From Ligustrum vulgare (taxonomy: Eukaryota; Streptophyta; Magnoliopsida; Lamiales; Oleaceae), in contig OY743190.1 in NCBI GenBank assembly GCA_963555705.1, positions 32,718,929 through 32,782,928 of the forward strand: 64,000 nucleotides of DNA. The letters run 5' to 3'. Position 1 is the stretch's first letter. Every line of letters begins with the position of its first letter. The position numbers and the translations under genes are program-made. Positions 51,121-63,232 of this stretch are shown here, piece after piece. Below the pieces are notes generated by a model that was not told the origin of the DNA, searched no databases, and saw only the letters and a program-made list of their open reading frames with translations.

Positions 51121-54100
51121 ATGAGTTGTAGCTGCTTTGGTACATTCTCTGGCCAGAAGAAGTATGATAATCGTGCTCTTCAGTCCACACAGGGCCAAGA
51201 AGGTAAGTGATTCATCACAGTTTTGCTTAGTAAGTTACACTTTCATTTCAAATTTGGTTCATATAGTCTGACGAACTCCCATCGGTCAATACATCCTCTT
51301 ACTGATTTTCTAGGGCTTTCTAGTTTTGTCTGGAATGTATAATTCAAGTTGTTAATATGCTGCTATAGCGCTGAAATATATTTTTGTTCTATAGTTTGGA
51401 TCAATGCTGGATAAGCACTTTGTTTCTTGATGTTGTTTGGGCATCCTATCTCATACTAGATGCTCTAATAGAATAGGAAACTTATCTGCTTTATTTATGT
51501 TCGTGATAATGTCATTTTTCCACTTCTAAGTTCCATTCATTGTAAAACCTTTAAAAACAATTAATTTTCTAGTTATGTTGCAGAGAATGCAATAAGATTA
51601 ACAGTTTAGCAAATTATATAATTGATGAGTGTTTCTAGTATCATTAAGATTACCTCAGAAAAATCTTTGATTATTAACTTTTGATATTGTCGCTGGAATA
51701 GGCATTACCTAAACACTTAATCTTACTATAAAACGATGCTATTTTTTTTTTTACTTTATAAGCCAAATAAATTATTTGATTTTTAACATATAAAGAATAT
51801 GACATTGATTCATCTCAACGGTAATCTAAATTTAGTACCTGTTGGAAAGAAGATAATTGGATGAGGAAATTGTCTTCAACTTACAATCTAACAAGAGAAA
51901 AAACAAAGGGAAGAACATTGTCCTACATGGAATTCAAAGGAAAACTGTAGAGTTTGTACTTCCAATTTAGAAATGGGTTTGTGCTACAATGGGCACCCAA
52001 TTTTGTGGGAAGGGAGAAGACCTCCATTGTGGTGGGCTGAGCAAACACAGTGCTGCCTCATCCCAACTCGGGATTGGTCTTAGGCTTGAATATGAAATAT
52101 TCATAAATTCTCAAGATTTTTATTTGGACACTGGGTGGTAGCTGACACATTTAACCATTTCTTAACCAGATTCCTGCCCAAGCCAAGGTGGTGGGTCAAA
52201 CTAACCAATTGAACATTTCTAAATCCTCAGCTGGCCCAATCTCAAGTGGTTTGTCCTTTACAGCTATATCTTTCAGAATGACACAAGTGGCATCCTTTCT
52301 GAAAATGTACTTCTTTTCACATTGGCCACGTGGCATGTTCTTTCCAAAGAGCTATTTTCTTTCAGAGTAGTCACTAACCTTTTCGAACCGTTTCAAGTTT
52401 TCATTCTATTGCAACCTTCTCAAAAAGTTATTACTACTTTCCGAATGGCCACAAACAAGTATAGAGTAGGACTGGAGATTGCGTTCTTTACACCTTTATA
52501 CATAACTTCTCCCAAGTGCACTTAACGGAACCGTAGACTGTCAAGTGAACACCAATTCATGAAATGATTTCATCTATGGACAACATCATTGTTGTAAATT
52601 CACTCTATCTGCTCAAAGCAAGAAGAGTTACTGATCAAATTTATGGACTCTTGTATGAGGATAACTTATGATACTAGAACTCATGTCGTATAGAGCATAC
52701 TATCCCATTTTAAATATGTTTGTTCTGCAGCAGCAAAATGCTACTTTTAATATGGGTTCCAAGAAAACCAATTTACTCATTATTAAAGCCGGAGTTAACA
52801 TTTCATAGGAACAAAAACTCTGTTGCATCCTGAGGAAACATTTGCTTAATGCATCACTAGGTGGAGCAAACTTGTTTTAAAGAGACATCTTGAACAAATT
52901 GAGTATGGATTGTGCAAGTTTATTCTGTCTCCTTCTGTTTTGATAACTGGAGTACATTAGACAGTGGACATTGGAAAACACCATCGTTGACAATGGACTT
53001 TTAACCCTCTTTTCTTTTGTAAATTAAGCCCCTGTTGGTTAATCATTGTTTGAGAAGAGTGAGTTTTTGAATAGTGATTTTTAGAAGAATGCGTGGTTAT
53101 AAAGTTAAAAAGTAGGGAAAAATTTTGGGTTTACGTGCAGAATATTTTATTGTGTTAATGTGTGGTTGAAAATAAGTATTATTTCAAATAATGGTTTTCA
53201 AACATGGGCTAAGTATACCAATATAACGAGGCATATGTCATCAATTTTATTTTTCAGTTTGCCAATCAACACCAGGTAAAACAACTCCATAATGAATTAG
53301 CCTCTTCCATATTCTCTGTCATCTTATTATATCATTTGAATATCCTTTTTAAGTTAGAGATGCATAATTTGTACCAGATTTTCCCATCCAAGCATGTAAT
53401 CTAATCCAACCTTGTTTATCTTTGAGTTTCTGAATACACATCCGCGTAAACCTCATAGGGTTTAGTAAGCCTCCATTACCTACTTAAGAACACTACCAAT
53501 GTTTGGAGTGGTTAAGTTATAGTTGAACATTATGATTCCTTTACTTTCATCACAAATTTTGAATGTCTCTTCTTAGTTGTTCAAGATTGTATTTCTGTTT
53601 TATTGTTTTTAGTTTTTATCTTCATTTTTCAGGGGATTCAATGGCGAAGACAAAAAATTTCTCATACAATGAATTAAGAATAGCAACGGAAAACTTTCAT
53701 CAAAAGAACAAAATAGGGAGAGGAGGTTTCGGGACAGTTTACAAGGTATTACTCATTGTTACAAATTTTCTTTTCCTATCGTATCAGCTATTTAACCTGT
53801 CATACTATTATCTCTTGAATATCTTTTAGAAAGAGTGAGAAAAATTCATGAGCTTATATGCAAAGGCTGTAACTATTTCACTTCCTATCTTCGAGGATGA
53901 GTGCTTAGCTGCTTAAATATTGGTGCAACTAATCTTTACGAGCTTCAGCCAAGTCATGTGCTTTAAATTGTCCAAATTTTAGCATTCCACTCGAACCAGA
54001 TTTATTACAAATTGCATTCACAATTATGTACTGGTTTAGTCAGAAACAGCAACCAGGATGATTATCTTGCCAGAACCCATGCATTCATCATTGAGAAGGG

Positions 54101-56012
54101 CAACAACTTAGCTGAAATATTACACTAAACTTTCCAGGCTGTAGGTAGCTTCAGCAATACTGCAACTAGAAGCAACTTATTCGTAATAATTCATACTCTT
54201 AAATGGTTATATCACAGTGATAGAAGGTTTTGTGTTAAATTTTGAATTGGGGACACTCGTAGGAATAAGTTTGTTATCTACCTTCCCTGCAGTACTATTT
54301 TTGTTTTATTAACTCTGCGCTATTTCATAGGGAATGCTCAAAAATGGGACAAGAGTTGCTGTGAAGACACTTTCTGCTGAGTCAAAACAGGGAGAGCGCG
54401 AGTTTTTAACTGAAATTGATACTATATCCAATGTTAAACATCCAAACCTTGTTGAATTAATTGGATGCTGTCTTCACGAAAGTAACCGAATTTTGATATA
54501 TGAATATTTAGAAAATAACAGCCTAGATCGTGCATTAATAGGTAATTTGACAGGGTCCTAGGATCTCTAATATGATTCATCAAAATCATAATGAACAAAG
54601 GGGTGTTGAGAACTGCACTTATGTTTGCAGGTTCAAGGAGGACTATAAATTTAAACTGGAGAAAAAGAGCTGCTATCTGCATGGGTACTGCCAGAGGTCT
54701 TGCATATCTTCATGAAGAAATTGTGCCGCATATTGTTCATCGAGACATCAAAGCTAGCAATATACTTCTCGACAACGACTTTGAACCCAAAATTGGAGAC
54801 TTTGGATTGGCTAAACTTTTTCCTGACGATATTACCCACATCAGTACAAAAGTAGCAGGAACCACGTATGCCACTTTTTTCCTCTACTGAAATCACTCAC
54901 ATTGGCGCCAAAAAAAGATAAAATAATTAACATATGTATATAAAGTGCACGTCTTTCCAGAAGCCACTTTATCTATTTACGTAAATAAAGATCTCAATCC
55001 AATTTCTCAAATTAAGTGGCACTTAGCTGATATAGATTTTTCTTGGCATTTGAAGTTTTTCCATAGTTAATGGAAGATCTGAATTCTTCTAAGTTCTACC
55101 TTAATTTGTTCTAACAGTGGCTACCTGGCACCTGAGTATGTGTTAGGCGGTCAGTTAACAATGAAGGCTGATGTATATAGCTTTGGGGTTCTAACACTTG
55201 AAATTGTAAGCGGCAGGAGTAGTGGAAATGCTTCTTTTGGAGGAATGCAAAAGTTACTCGTAGAATGGGTGCGTGATTTCTTTGATTTCCTGGATAGCTT
55301 TTCATATCACTGTTAATCTACTTCACATGCTAGCTTCTGTGATAAGATCTCCTTCCAAAAACCAATTCTGAATGCCTTCTTTTTTCTCCAAGTTAATCAA
55401 ATAAAATAGCATGATTGTGTTCATACGTGTAGCAAAGTTTGCACTAAGAAAATAAGTAACTTATCACCTCTTTTTTTGGATAAGTTACTTTGTTTTACTT
55501 GAATTTATCTTACGATACTGTCAAACTTATTTCCAGTTAAAATCAATGAAAAAAATCATTATTGTGAAACTTAATGTACTTATAAGTAAATTATTTAAGC
55601 TTAGCACTCATCAGATCTTATACTTCTCATTGGCTTCTTTGCTATTCCCTTTTCTATTGATGCTTGTTTACTGTTTGCTTCACAGGCATGGGAGCTATAT
55701 GAAGAAAAGAACCTATTGGAGTTGGTAGACCCAGGACTCGAGGAGTTTCCCAAGGACGAAGTTCTCAGGTACATTAAAGTGGCTCTCTTCTGCACCCAAG
55801 CAAATTCAAGCAGAAGGCCAGTGATGAGTCAGGTTATGGAAATGCTCTCTAAAAATGTACGGCTTAATGAAAAGGAACTTACGCCTCCTGGATTCTTTCA
55901 AGATTCAGGTCAGGTAACTGATACAACATTAAAGAATAAGTCATCTGAAAGCTCAACGAGCCATCAGATGAGCTCTTATCCCACCACTATTACTCAGGTG
56001 ACTCCCAGATGA
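51121..56012 (+). CDS. Receptor-like cytoplasmic Ser/Thr kinase, At3g09010-like (seven coding exons)
   Basis: Likely a membrane-associated cytoplasmic kinase in stress or defence signalling. Exons 51121-51202, 53258-53275 (18-nt microexon), 53633-53745, 54331-54541, 54631-54865, 55118-55268 and 55686-56012 join in frame to 378 residues, close to At3g09010 (about 390). The kinase is complete: GRGGFG (about 62-67), ATP-binding Lys in VAVK (83), HRD 178-180 followed by IKASN, DFG 198-200, APE 224-226; it is an RD kinase. There is no signal peptide or transmembrane segment; the N-terminus MSCSCFG has Cys residues that might be acylated. After the kinase comes a Ser/Thr-rich tail. No lesions seen. 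The N-terminal MSCSCFG and the motifs [16 protein letters not shown] and [10 protein letters not shown] match the At3g09010 group; CRPK1 (At1g16670) is a more distant relative. Confidence 0.92.
53026..53211. repeat. MITE-like insert in kinase intron 1
   Basis: Ends 'aagcccctgttggtt' and the inverse-like 'aaacatgggctta-type' (aacatgggctaa at 53201-53212), with 'gagtgagtttttgaatagtg' inside. Related fragments occur at 35140, 62945 and 3700. It sits about 45 bp before the microexon acceptor. Confidence 0.55.
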
Positions 56013-56330
56013 AGTTTTTTCACACAACTCCTCCTAGGATTTCTTATAACCTGCATTAATTTAACACAAATGACAAAAATGATGACAAAGAACGCAGGAA
56101 GAACTTGTTAAACTGCAGCTCATTCAAATTGTCCATGTTAGCCGGCACTTTTAGCTGCCTTTTTTCTTTATGCATTATTTTTCTGTTCGGGCTGGGCGTA
56201 TCATTTAAGGTGGATTTGAGATGTACACAGAGAGAGTGACATTGATTGTTGAGGTTCTACTATTTTGTATCTACATGTATATGTGACCTTAGAAGTATAT
56301 ATTTTTTTAATATATAGTTTATGATTAAAA
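56013..56330 (+). other. Kinase 3'UTR
   Basis: Non-coding after the TGA at 56010-56012. A/T-rich poly-A signal-like words lie near 56290-56330. The exact end cannot be seen. Confidence 0.45.
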
Positions 56331-56357
56331 TGTTGGGGGCTTTGAATATTTTTGTCA

Positions 56358-56515
56358 TAATGCTATTCATAGTGAGTGACTATCGGTAGTCCTACGAAAT
56401 TCCTATGTGTGGTTGTTATGAAATCCATTTGATTATTTTTTTGACTGGTAAAATAACTATATATAGGATATCACGTAACGCGACTACTGATAGTTACTCA
56501 CTATGAATAACATTA
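56358..56515. mobile_element. Short MITE (158 bp) downstream of the kinase
   Basis: Inverted ends TAATGCTATTCATAGTGAG and CTCACTATGAATAACATTA, pairing over roughly 33 bp with few mismatches (core CATAGTGAGT.ACTATC.GTAG). Outer bases TA...TA are consistent with a Tourist or Stowaway type, but the target duplication is unclear. Confidence 0.75.
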
Positions 56516-57936
56516 CTCGTGTTGTTAATTGGACTATCCGTGATTATCGTACTAGTGAGATCCTTAATTTGAGGATTAAGGGGTTGCATATTCATGCTAA
56601 TCATGAAGGTGTATATTGATATTATGTAGAGAGGTAAATTGAAACGTGGATATAGTTCTTGAGTAGGAGATGTAAAATGATCCACCTTCTAGAGGAGAAT
56701 CGTGCTGCATCAAGGATGTTTGGTCCATGGTCTGTGCAAGCAGAATGAGATGGGTCCTTTACTCCTTAGCTAACCAATGCCATCTGGTTGGAAGTTTTTA
56801 ATTAAAATGTTCAGTGTTTGGACGTCAGATTTTTGGGCAATGAACTGACATCCAGTAACATGGAATTTTTCATTGCGCGGTTTAAGCTGACAAAATGTGA
56901 TGGGCACTCGTCACTCTCCTTGGTCCGATAGACGACAAAAACACAGCTCACACACTCGACTTTGTATGTCTATGACTTGCAATAAGACCGGAAAATAACA
57001 CTACCAACTGCTAGGGGCGTCGTCTAGATTAATTGGGATTTGTAATTAATTTTTACAAATGATTTTGACATACGAGATATTTGTCGTATAATTGGTCGTC
57101 AGTTCTTCTAGTCGATATAAAAAATCAACCCAACGATTAAGAAATATAGCATGAAATAAGTCAAAAGATTAATTTACATTGTTGCTACTAATATTACATG
57201 TCGTGTAATGTATTGTTTTGTTTTGTATTGTATTGTAATACATGTTTTCATTACAGTGTATTTAACATTACAAAATGACAGTGTTTTAATTAAATTACAG
57301 AGTTTGTAATAGTAGAAAATGTGAAATTAAACTCATTGAAAGGCTATTGTGTATGTAATTTTGCCTCATTAATCCATAGAGTATTATGTAGTATCACTGA
57401 ATGTAATATTACAACGGATGTAATATATAGTGCGAGTGCTGGGGTTGCTCGTAATATTACATTCCATGTAATTACTTAATATTTGTAAAACATTACATTA
57501 GATGTAATTCAAAAACTGATATATGATTTTATCGATTAAATTTCATGTAACGCTAGTTCAAGGTATGGTAAATTGCATATGGGTTTAATTAAATTACATA
57601 GCTCGTAATATCACTTCAGATTTAAAAAATAATTTATCATATTATTAAACTAATTTAATAATTGTAATTTTCATATTATTAGTTGATTTTAAATGTAATT
57701 ACACCTTTAATTTAATTTCCTAAATAAATGATAACTACATCTCTAAATAATAGATTCCATAATTAATGAGGTCAATCAAATCAAATAATACACACTCTTT
57801 CATAGAATACGGTATTTTTTAAATAATTTCTAAATAATGAAGTTTTTTTCGTCATTTAAATATCATTTTATCAATTATTCTAAGAATATTAATTAACTAA
57901 TTTTTTTATTTTTATTTCCTATCCTATCCTATCCTA
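56516..57936. other. Intergenic, non-coding, with a TTACAT-rich repeat block
   Basis: 56516-57160: no gene recognised. 57180-57620: many copies of TTACAT/ATGTAA in both orientations ('gtaatattacattccatgta'), resembling a degraded MITE. 57630-57910: AT-rich. A short (ATCCT)n run at 57917-57938 touches the next element. Confidence 0.5.
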
Positions 57937-58112
57937 TCTATATACTATATAAAAGTAAGTAAGTCTGGCCCAAATTCCCGTCGAGATTTCCCGCCTAAAG
58001 ATCAACTCCATGAAAAAAAAATTAATTATTTTTATCTGCTGGGTACAAAATCCAGCCTAGATTTCCCGCCTAAAAGTATTTTATCAAATGAAAAAATTGA
58101 TAGATTAATAGA

Positions 58113-58374
58113 TATATAGTACTTTTATATTCAGAGAAGATCCCGCCCCAAATCTATAGATAGTCAATTTCTGTGATAAGGTGGTCCTCATAGCCTTAAG
58201 CAAGCCAAAAAGTACTATATATCTATTAATCTATCAATTTTTATATAGTATATAGATATATAGATAGTACTTTTATATTCAGAGAAGATCCCGCCTCAAA
58301 TCTATATATAGTCAATTTCTGTGATAAGGTGGTCCCCATAGCCCTAAGCCAGCCAAAAAGTAATCAATTTTTCT
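58113..58374. repeat. Direct repeat pair (about 108 bp) with inverted flanks
   Basis: 'agtacttttatattcagaga' through 'agccaaaaagta' occurs at 58120-58218 and 58268-58364. The first copy is bounded by 'aattgatagattaatagat' and its inverse 'atctattaatctatcaatt', so the unit can fold back. Confidence 0.85.
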
Positions 58375-58545
58375 AATCTATATCTATCTATTTATCTATT
58401 TATTTAATATATAATAGGAGGAGTGTTGGATTTGTTTTCCCGCCTACGATTTCCTGCCTAGATCATGAATTAATTAATTAAAAAAAATTCTTAAACCATT
58501 ATCCAGATTCCCGCCCTAAAATTTTGGTGCAACATGAATTCAAAT

Positions 58546-59126
58546 TCAAATTTCAAGTTTTTGCCAATATTTTTTTCTTTTTTTTGTGAAAACCAATAAA
58601 GCTGAGAACCATTTCCCCATAAGGCTGATGAAAAATGCGTACAAAAAACAGATCATTGGAAAAAGAGCCCAAATACACAGACCCATTACCCAGCCTCTGG
58701 TTAATAGATCTCTCTGAGCATGATATTTTCCCCTTCGCAATCGACACCGCTCCTGGACGACGATGCTTAGCCATGGCAACACCGGCCCAACGCATACCAT
58801 CGCATCAGCTTCTTCCATGGGGTGCGTCCACACAGCGGCTCCCAACTGCGCCTCAAACTTTCGTATTCTGGGACGATCTACTCCAGATTCTCACCGGTTT
58901 TGATCTTATCACACCACACCACACTGCACTGCCTCATCGCCGTCACCAATATGGATTTACATATTCCATTTGCTGAATTTTCATCTTGTCAGGGGAGTTA
59001 CTTTTTTATCCACATCCGATTATTGTTCTCATCATCGATTGACGATTGTGCTTATTATTTATTTAATTTCAAAATTTTTGAATTAACGTCATTCACGTCA
59101 AACATCTTGATATTACTCTGCATTTT
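58546..59126. other. Less AT-rich, exon-like block of unknown origin
   Basis: 58620-58960 has unusually balanced base composition and open frames on both strands (minus 58546-58845, plus 58635-58976). I recognise neither protein. The minus-strand frame has a hydrophobic stretch (about 20 residues near its C-terminus). It could be a captured exon. Confidence 0.35.
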
Positions 59127-59156
59127 TTAGTTTTCCCATACAAACTTTTTGATTCC

Positions 59157-59262
59157 AGTACAGAGGAATGCCATCGGAGGAGGCCAAAATTCTTGCTCTA
59201 TGTTCATCGGAGGAGGCCAAAATTCCAGTACAGAGGAATGCCATCGGAGGAGGCAAATTTTA
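59157..59262. repeat. Three copies of ATCGGAGGAGGC-AAATT unit
   Basis: 'atcggaggaggccaaaatt' occurs at about 59172, 59206 and 59242 (last copy shorter); two of the three are preceded by 'cagtacagaggaatgcc'. Local tandem amplification inside the Helitron-like element. Confidence 0.85.
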
Positions 59263-59792
59263 TCACTGGGTCTTTTTTTAATCTTTTCTCTTTTATTTTC
59301 TAACCATTTTATTGATTTCACTGGACAGATTGAATTTCAGAAAGTTTTGATTCATGCTTTGCTTATATTCACCAAGAATGTGGAGCACTAAGGACTGGTA
59401 AAGTTTGACTTCAATTTTAAATTATAATTATTTTAAAAACTCTCAGTTTTCTCTCATTTAGTTTATTTTTGGATGGGAAATGAAATTCGATCCAATGACT
59501 CCTATTGGGTTAACTTCTATTTAGTGTTCAGTTTTACATAAAAGAATAATGCTTAATTTTCACTGCTTTGAATCTTAGAACATATATGTTTACAGACTAC
59601 AGTTACTGCTTCTTAAAGAAGAATATGCCATAAATAAAATCTGTAATTATGTTGCTGCTGAAGAAGAATATGCCATATTCTTTGCTTGGAAATATGGTTA
59701 AGGTGAAAGAGAATTCAAATATTAATATTATTTTTCAATTCAAATAAATGAGAAATGAGTTTTAAGGTGGAGTGTCTTGATCTATTGCAAAT

Positions 59793-60640
59793 ATGAATGT
59801 TATCGCAGTTGAACCCTTAATAGCATCAGCTCTTTGTGATGGAAATTACCTAATAGAAAAATCATTTGGTGGCGTTTTATTCTCTATATCTGAACATTAT
59901 TTTCAGGGGTTAGACTTGAGGCTTAATCGTTCAGTGGAAAGTGGAAGACCTTTTCTTCGGGTCCTCAAATCATTTGGAAGCTTAGCAGTGTTAAATAAAC
60001 AACAAAAGGGTAAATTTTCTTCAAGTATGAGCTCTAGATGTTTACTATTCTTTCCTTGCTGATGAGTGCAGATGGGAATTATGTGAATGTAATAGGTTGA
60101 CATTTATGGATTTTTTATGTTGAAAATCATTTTGTCAGGAGGAAGAGCCTGGGAAGGAATTAGAGTAAGAAATTGGCCAGTCATTTAGGAATGACAAGTG
60201 AAACGGAAGATAGGAACAATGCTCTACCTTTTAGTAAATCATCTCCAAGCTCCACCTTCACTGAAGCCAGTAAGCCCAACCTCAGAGGTCATTCAATTCA
60301 ATAGCCGCATCAAAACTGAAAAAAGGCGTTGGGGTTGAGATCCGGCTCGAAGCTAGATCCAATGGTGGCATCCTTTGATATGTACCAATCGATTGGTAAG
60401 ACCAACAGGTTATCAATTTCAATGTTCTCTTTAGCGTAAGTTTTACAATTTTTTTCTTCCCAACTTTAACCTCCATTTTGTATACAAAGTTTTTTCCTTC
60501 CATCTATGCCCATTTTTAGTAATCAAAAGCTGAATACCTAGGCTTGATGGAGCTGAATATTGGCGACGAGAAGCCGACGAAGATCCTAACCAGCTGAAGA
60601 AAGAAGGCGGATGGGAATACACAGTGAAAGAATCGGTAAT
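59793..60640 (+). other. Unrecognised exon-like pieces in the Helitron-like element
   Basis: The frame 59793-60062 (MNVIAVEPLIASALCDGNYL at its start), a piece after an AG at 60138 (EEEPGKELE then stop), and 60540-60640 (EYWRREADEDP, GGWEYTVKES) are more codon-like than their surroundings. I cannot assign a family. They may be parts of captured genes. Confidence 0.3.
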
Positions 60641-61128
60641 ATATGAACCGATTTTTATTGTAGTGACTTTGCTTTCTTTTTTTTTCCTGTTTGAATTTGA
60701 TGGGTTTGATTTGAAGGTATAGGAGGAAGAAAAAATTGGGGAAGAAGAGAGGGATTTGGTGTATTTGTTCGTGGTTTTCCTAGAAGAACAAATACCTTAC
60801 CAATACCATGAGTCATGCAGTAGGAGGTATTGTTTCCTCATTTACTTCTTCCTTTTGTTTATTAATTCAAAAGTATAAGCTTTATGTTAATTAGTTATTG
60901 TGAGATGAATTCGAGTGGGGTTTTGATTCGTGGTTTTCCTGGTGATGAAGGATGTGCTAAATTAATTGTTGATGGCTAATAATTTAAGGATCTTTTGATT
61001 TATTGGATGGTTCTTGGGTGCCAAGAAAGCTGGTAACATCACAACCAAATGCTACGAGTATTTGGCCGACTGCTGTGGTTGGAGAAGCCATCAAAGGATG
61101 GTGATATCAAAATGGTATTCACCTTATT

Positions 61129-61693
61129 CCCTGGTGTGAGGTTAACAAAATGGTATTCACCTTATTCTCAGAAGGAAAGAACCAAGGTATTCACCTTATT
61201 CTTGTGAAATTTGAAAATGATGCTTCTATTGTAGTAAGATCGTTCCTTTCTAACTAGATCTAAAATTGTGTAATTTTGTGGAGTGGAGGGGATATAAAGT
61301 TGTCTATAAAAGGTGTTGTGTCATCTATATTTACTTTAAATTTCATTTCTGTCAATTGTATTTTTTTCAACAGCATATGTTTTCTTTTCCTGCTTTCCTC
61401 TCAATAATGGAGTAATAAAGTAATCTTTCTCTGCTTTTCCGGTACTAATACAGCTATGCCAACCTTTATTTCTGTATTTGTATTAACCAGGATGATAATG
61501 AGTTGGAGGTCCTTGAAATTATCCACCATTTTGTTGAGATACTTGACTGCTACTTTGGGAGCGTGAGTCATGAAATAATGTGAAGCCATTACAAGGTAGG
61601 GATTGGTTTGAATCATGTTTGTATACTAAGATGAATCTTCTTCTTCTTTGTTAAATTAGTGTTGAGCTGGACTTGATCTTTAATTTCCATAAG
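61129..61693 (+). pseudogene. Captured AP-1 complex sigma-adaptin fragment
   Basis: Sigma-adaptin is the small subunit of the AP-1 clathrin adaptor at the trans-Golgi. Three pieces are in native order: GVRLTKWYSPYSQKERTK (about 61129-61186, then GT), [20 protein letters not shown] with YFGS (61491-61562, preceded by CAG and followed by GTGAGT), and ELDLIFNFHK (61660-61693, then GT). The second has Cys for the usual Arg in EILDRYFGS; the third is two bases short and shifts frame. The middle exon (ELSGVILNRGPK region) and everything after FNFHK are missing. 'tggtattcaccttatt' is triplicated around the first piece. Non-functional. Confidence 0.85.
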
Positions 61694-63232
61694 GTAAATA
61701 GTCTGACGCTAGATTACTATATTTAAATTTTGAAAAAAAAAAAAAAAAAACTTGTGTCCATGTCTTTTCAAGGAGTAAAATTGGAGTGCCATTGTATAGA
61801 AAGGAAAGATGATGGTTATTTTTAAGTGTTATGAAATTGAATTGAGTGTTTCCATGCTTCCTCTTGGCTAATGGAGTGACAATAATGTCATTATTGATTT
61901 CCATAATTCTTTTTTGGGCCATAGATCCATTAGCCAGATTCTTTGTTTTACGAATATGAACTTCCAGCTGGAAAATTCGGATGCATCCAGGTTTGCCCTG
62001 TTCTAATAATACAAATCCAGATGAGTGGTTACCAACTAAATATGACAATTAACACAATGCAGCCAAGAAGTATTTTTTAAGTTGAGAAGTATTTTTTATA
62101 AGTTGATTTCACATGTATTATTGATGTATAAATCATATATTGTATCAACTGATAGGAGTCTTGCAATGAAGCAGATTTGTAGGCAAGGTAGCATGTACTG
62201 CAGTACTGGGAAATCTCTCTAGATTTATTATGATTGCATGGCTACTGATGAGTCTTCTTCTCCTTTAGTTGTCGAGGTGAGTCACTGGATCAAAATCTGT
62301 TATTCAGCTTTACTTTCATAACTTTATAATATTTACTTTTCTGCTTTTCTCTGAGTTATGCTTAATCTTTTATTGTCTTCTTGGTTTATTATTTTAGTTT
62401 GAAAAGTATAACTTCTTACTTTCAATTATTATGTAGAAATTTTAAAATTTTTATCATTTCTTTTGATGAGTGACATTTCGAATTATGCAGGGATATCATA
62501 CACAAACCAGTTGTAAATTTTTTCTTAAATTATTGATTTGCAACTAATGACTCCGAGAGTGGTGGCCTGGATATGATGTCACCTGTTTTAGGTCTATTTT
62601 TCTACCTTTGTGAGATTCTTGGCACTTTCTCTATCCATGTTTCTCCATCCATGTTTGTTTTCTGGTAGAAATTATATAATATATTTGAAATGTATTTTGG
62701 AAGTTTCAACTTTAATTTGATTGAGATTAGTGTAGTTTGCCTAAAAAGGTTAATATCTATGTTTGGTGTAGAAAATTGTAATAACATATGGATGGATAGC
62801 ATGTATTAATAAATACATTGCTTTTGTTCATTATTATTTTGAACCACGAAATTAGAAGTTTATGAACCCAGTTAAATTTTCATTTTTGCTTGAAATGTAA
62901 ATTTCTCAGGTGATGAAATGCTATTATTTGCTTGGATTTATATTAAGGGTTTGATTGGGCTATATTTTTTGGGAAAATAGAATTTATAATTGTGATTTTT
63001 TGGAGAATGTGGTTAAAAAGTAAGATTTTTTTTTTTGAAGTTCTATAGATTGTTGTAGTCTAAATTTGTACTTCATGTATGCATCTTATTTGGATTTAAC
63101 TAAAATGTATGAATATAAATTTCATCTTTTTAATACTTATTTTATAATATGAACATTGAAAATTTATTATGCTTTCTCTTGAAATCAATCATAAAAATTG
63201 TATTTGTCGTGCATCGCACGGGTAAGAACTAG

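Larger units (their letters stand above)
57937..63232 (+). mobile_element. Helitron-like element carrying captured gene fragments (H6)
   Basis: 5' TCTATATACTATATAAAAG at 57937; 3' hairpin CGTGC-atc-GCACG at 63208-63220 and terminus CTAG at 63229-63232, matching the 3' end style of H2 and H5. No TIR. The 5.3-kb interior contains exon-like pieces, including AP-1 sigma-adaptin, which fits the known habit of plant Helitrons to capture host exons. Whether this is a single element or two overlapping ones cannot be settled; the AP-1 piece supports capture either way. Confidence 0.55.
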
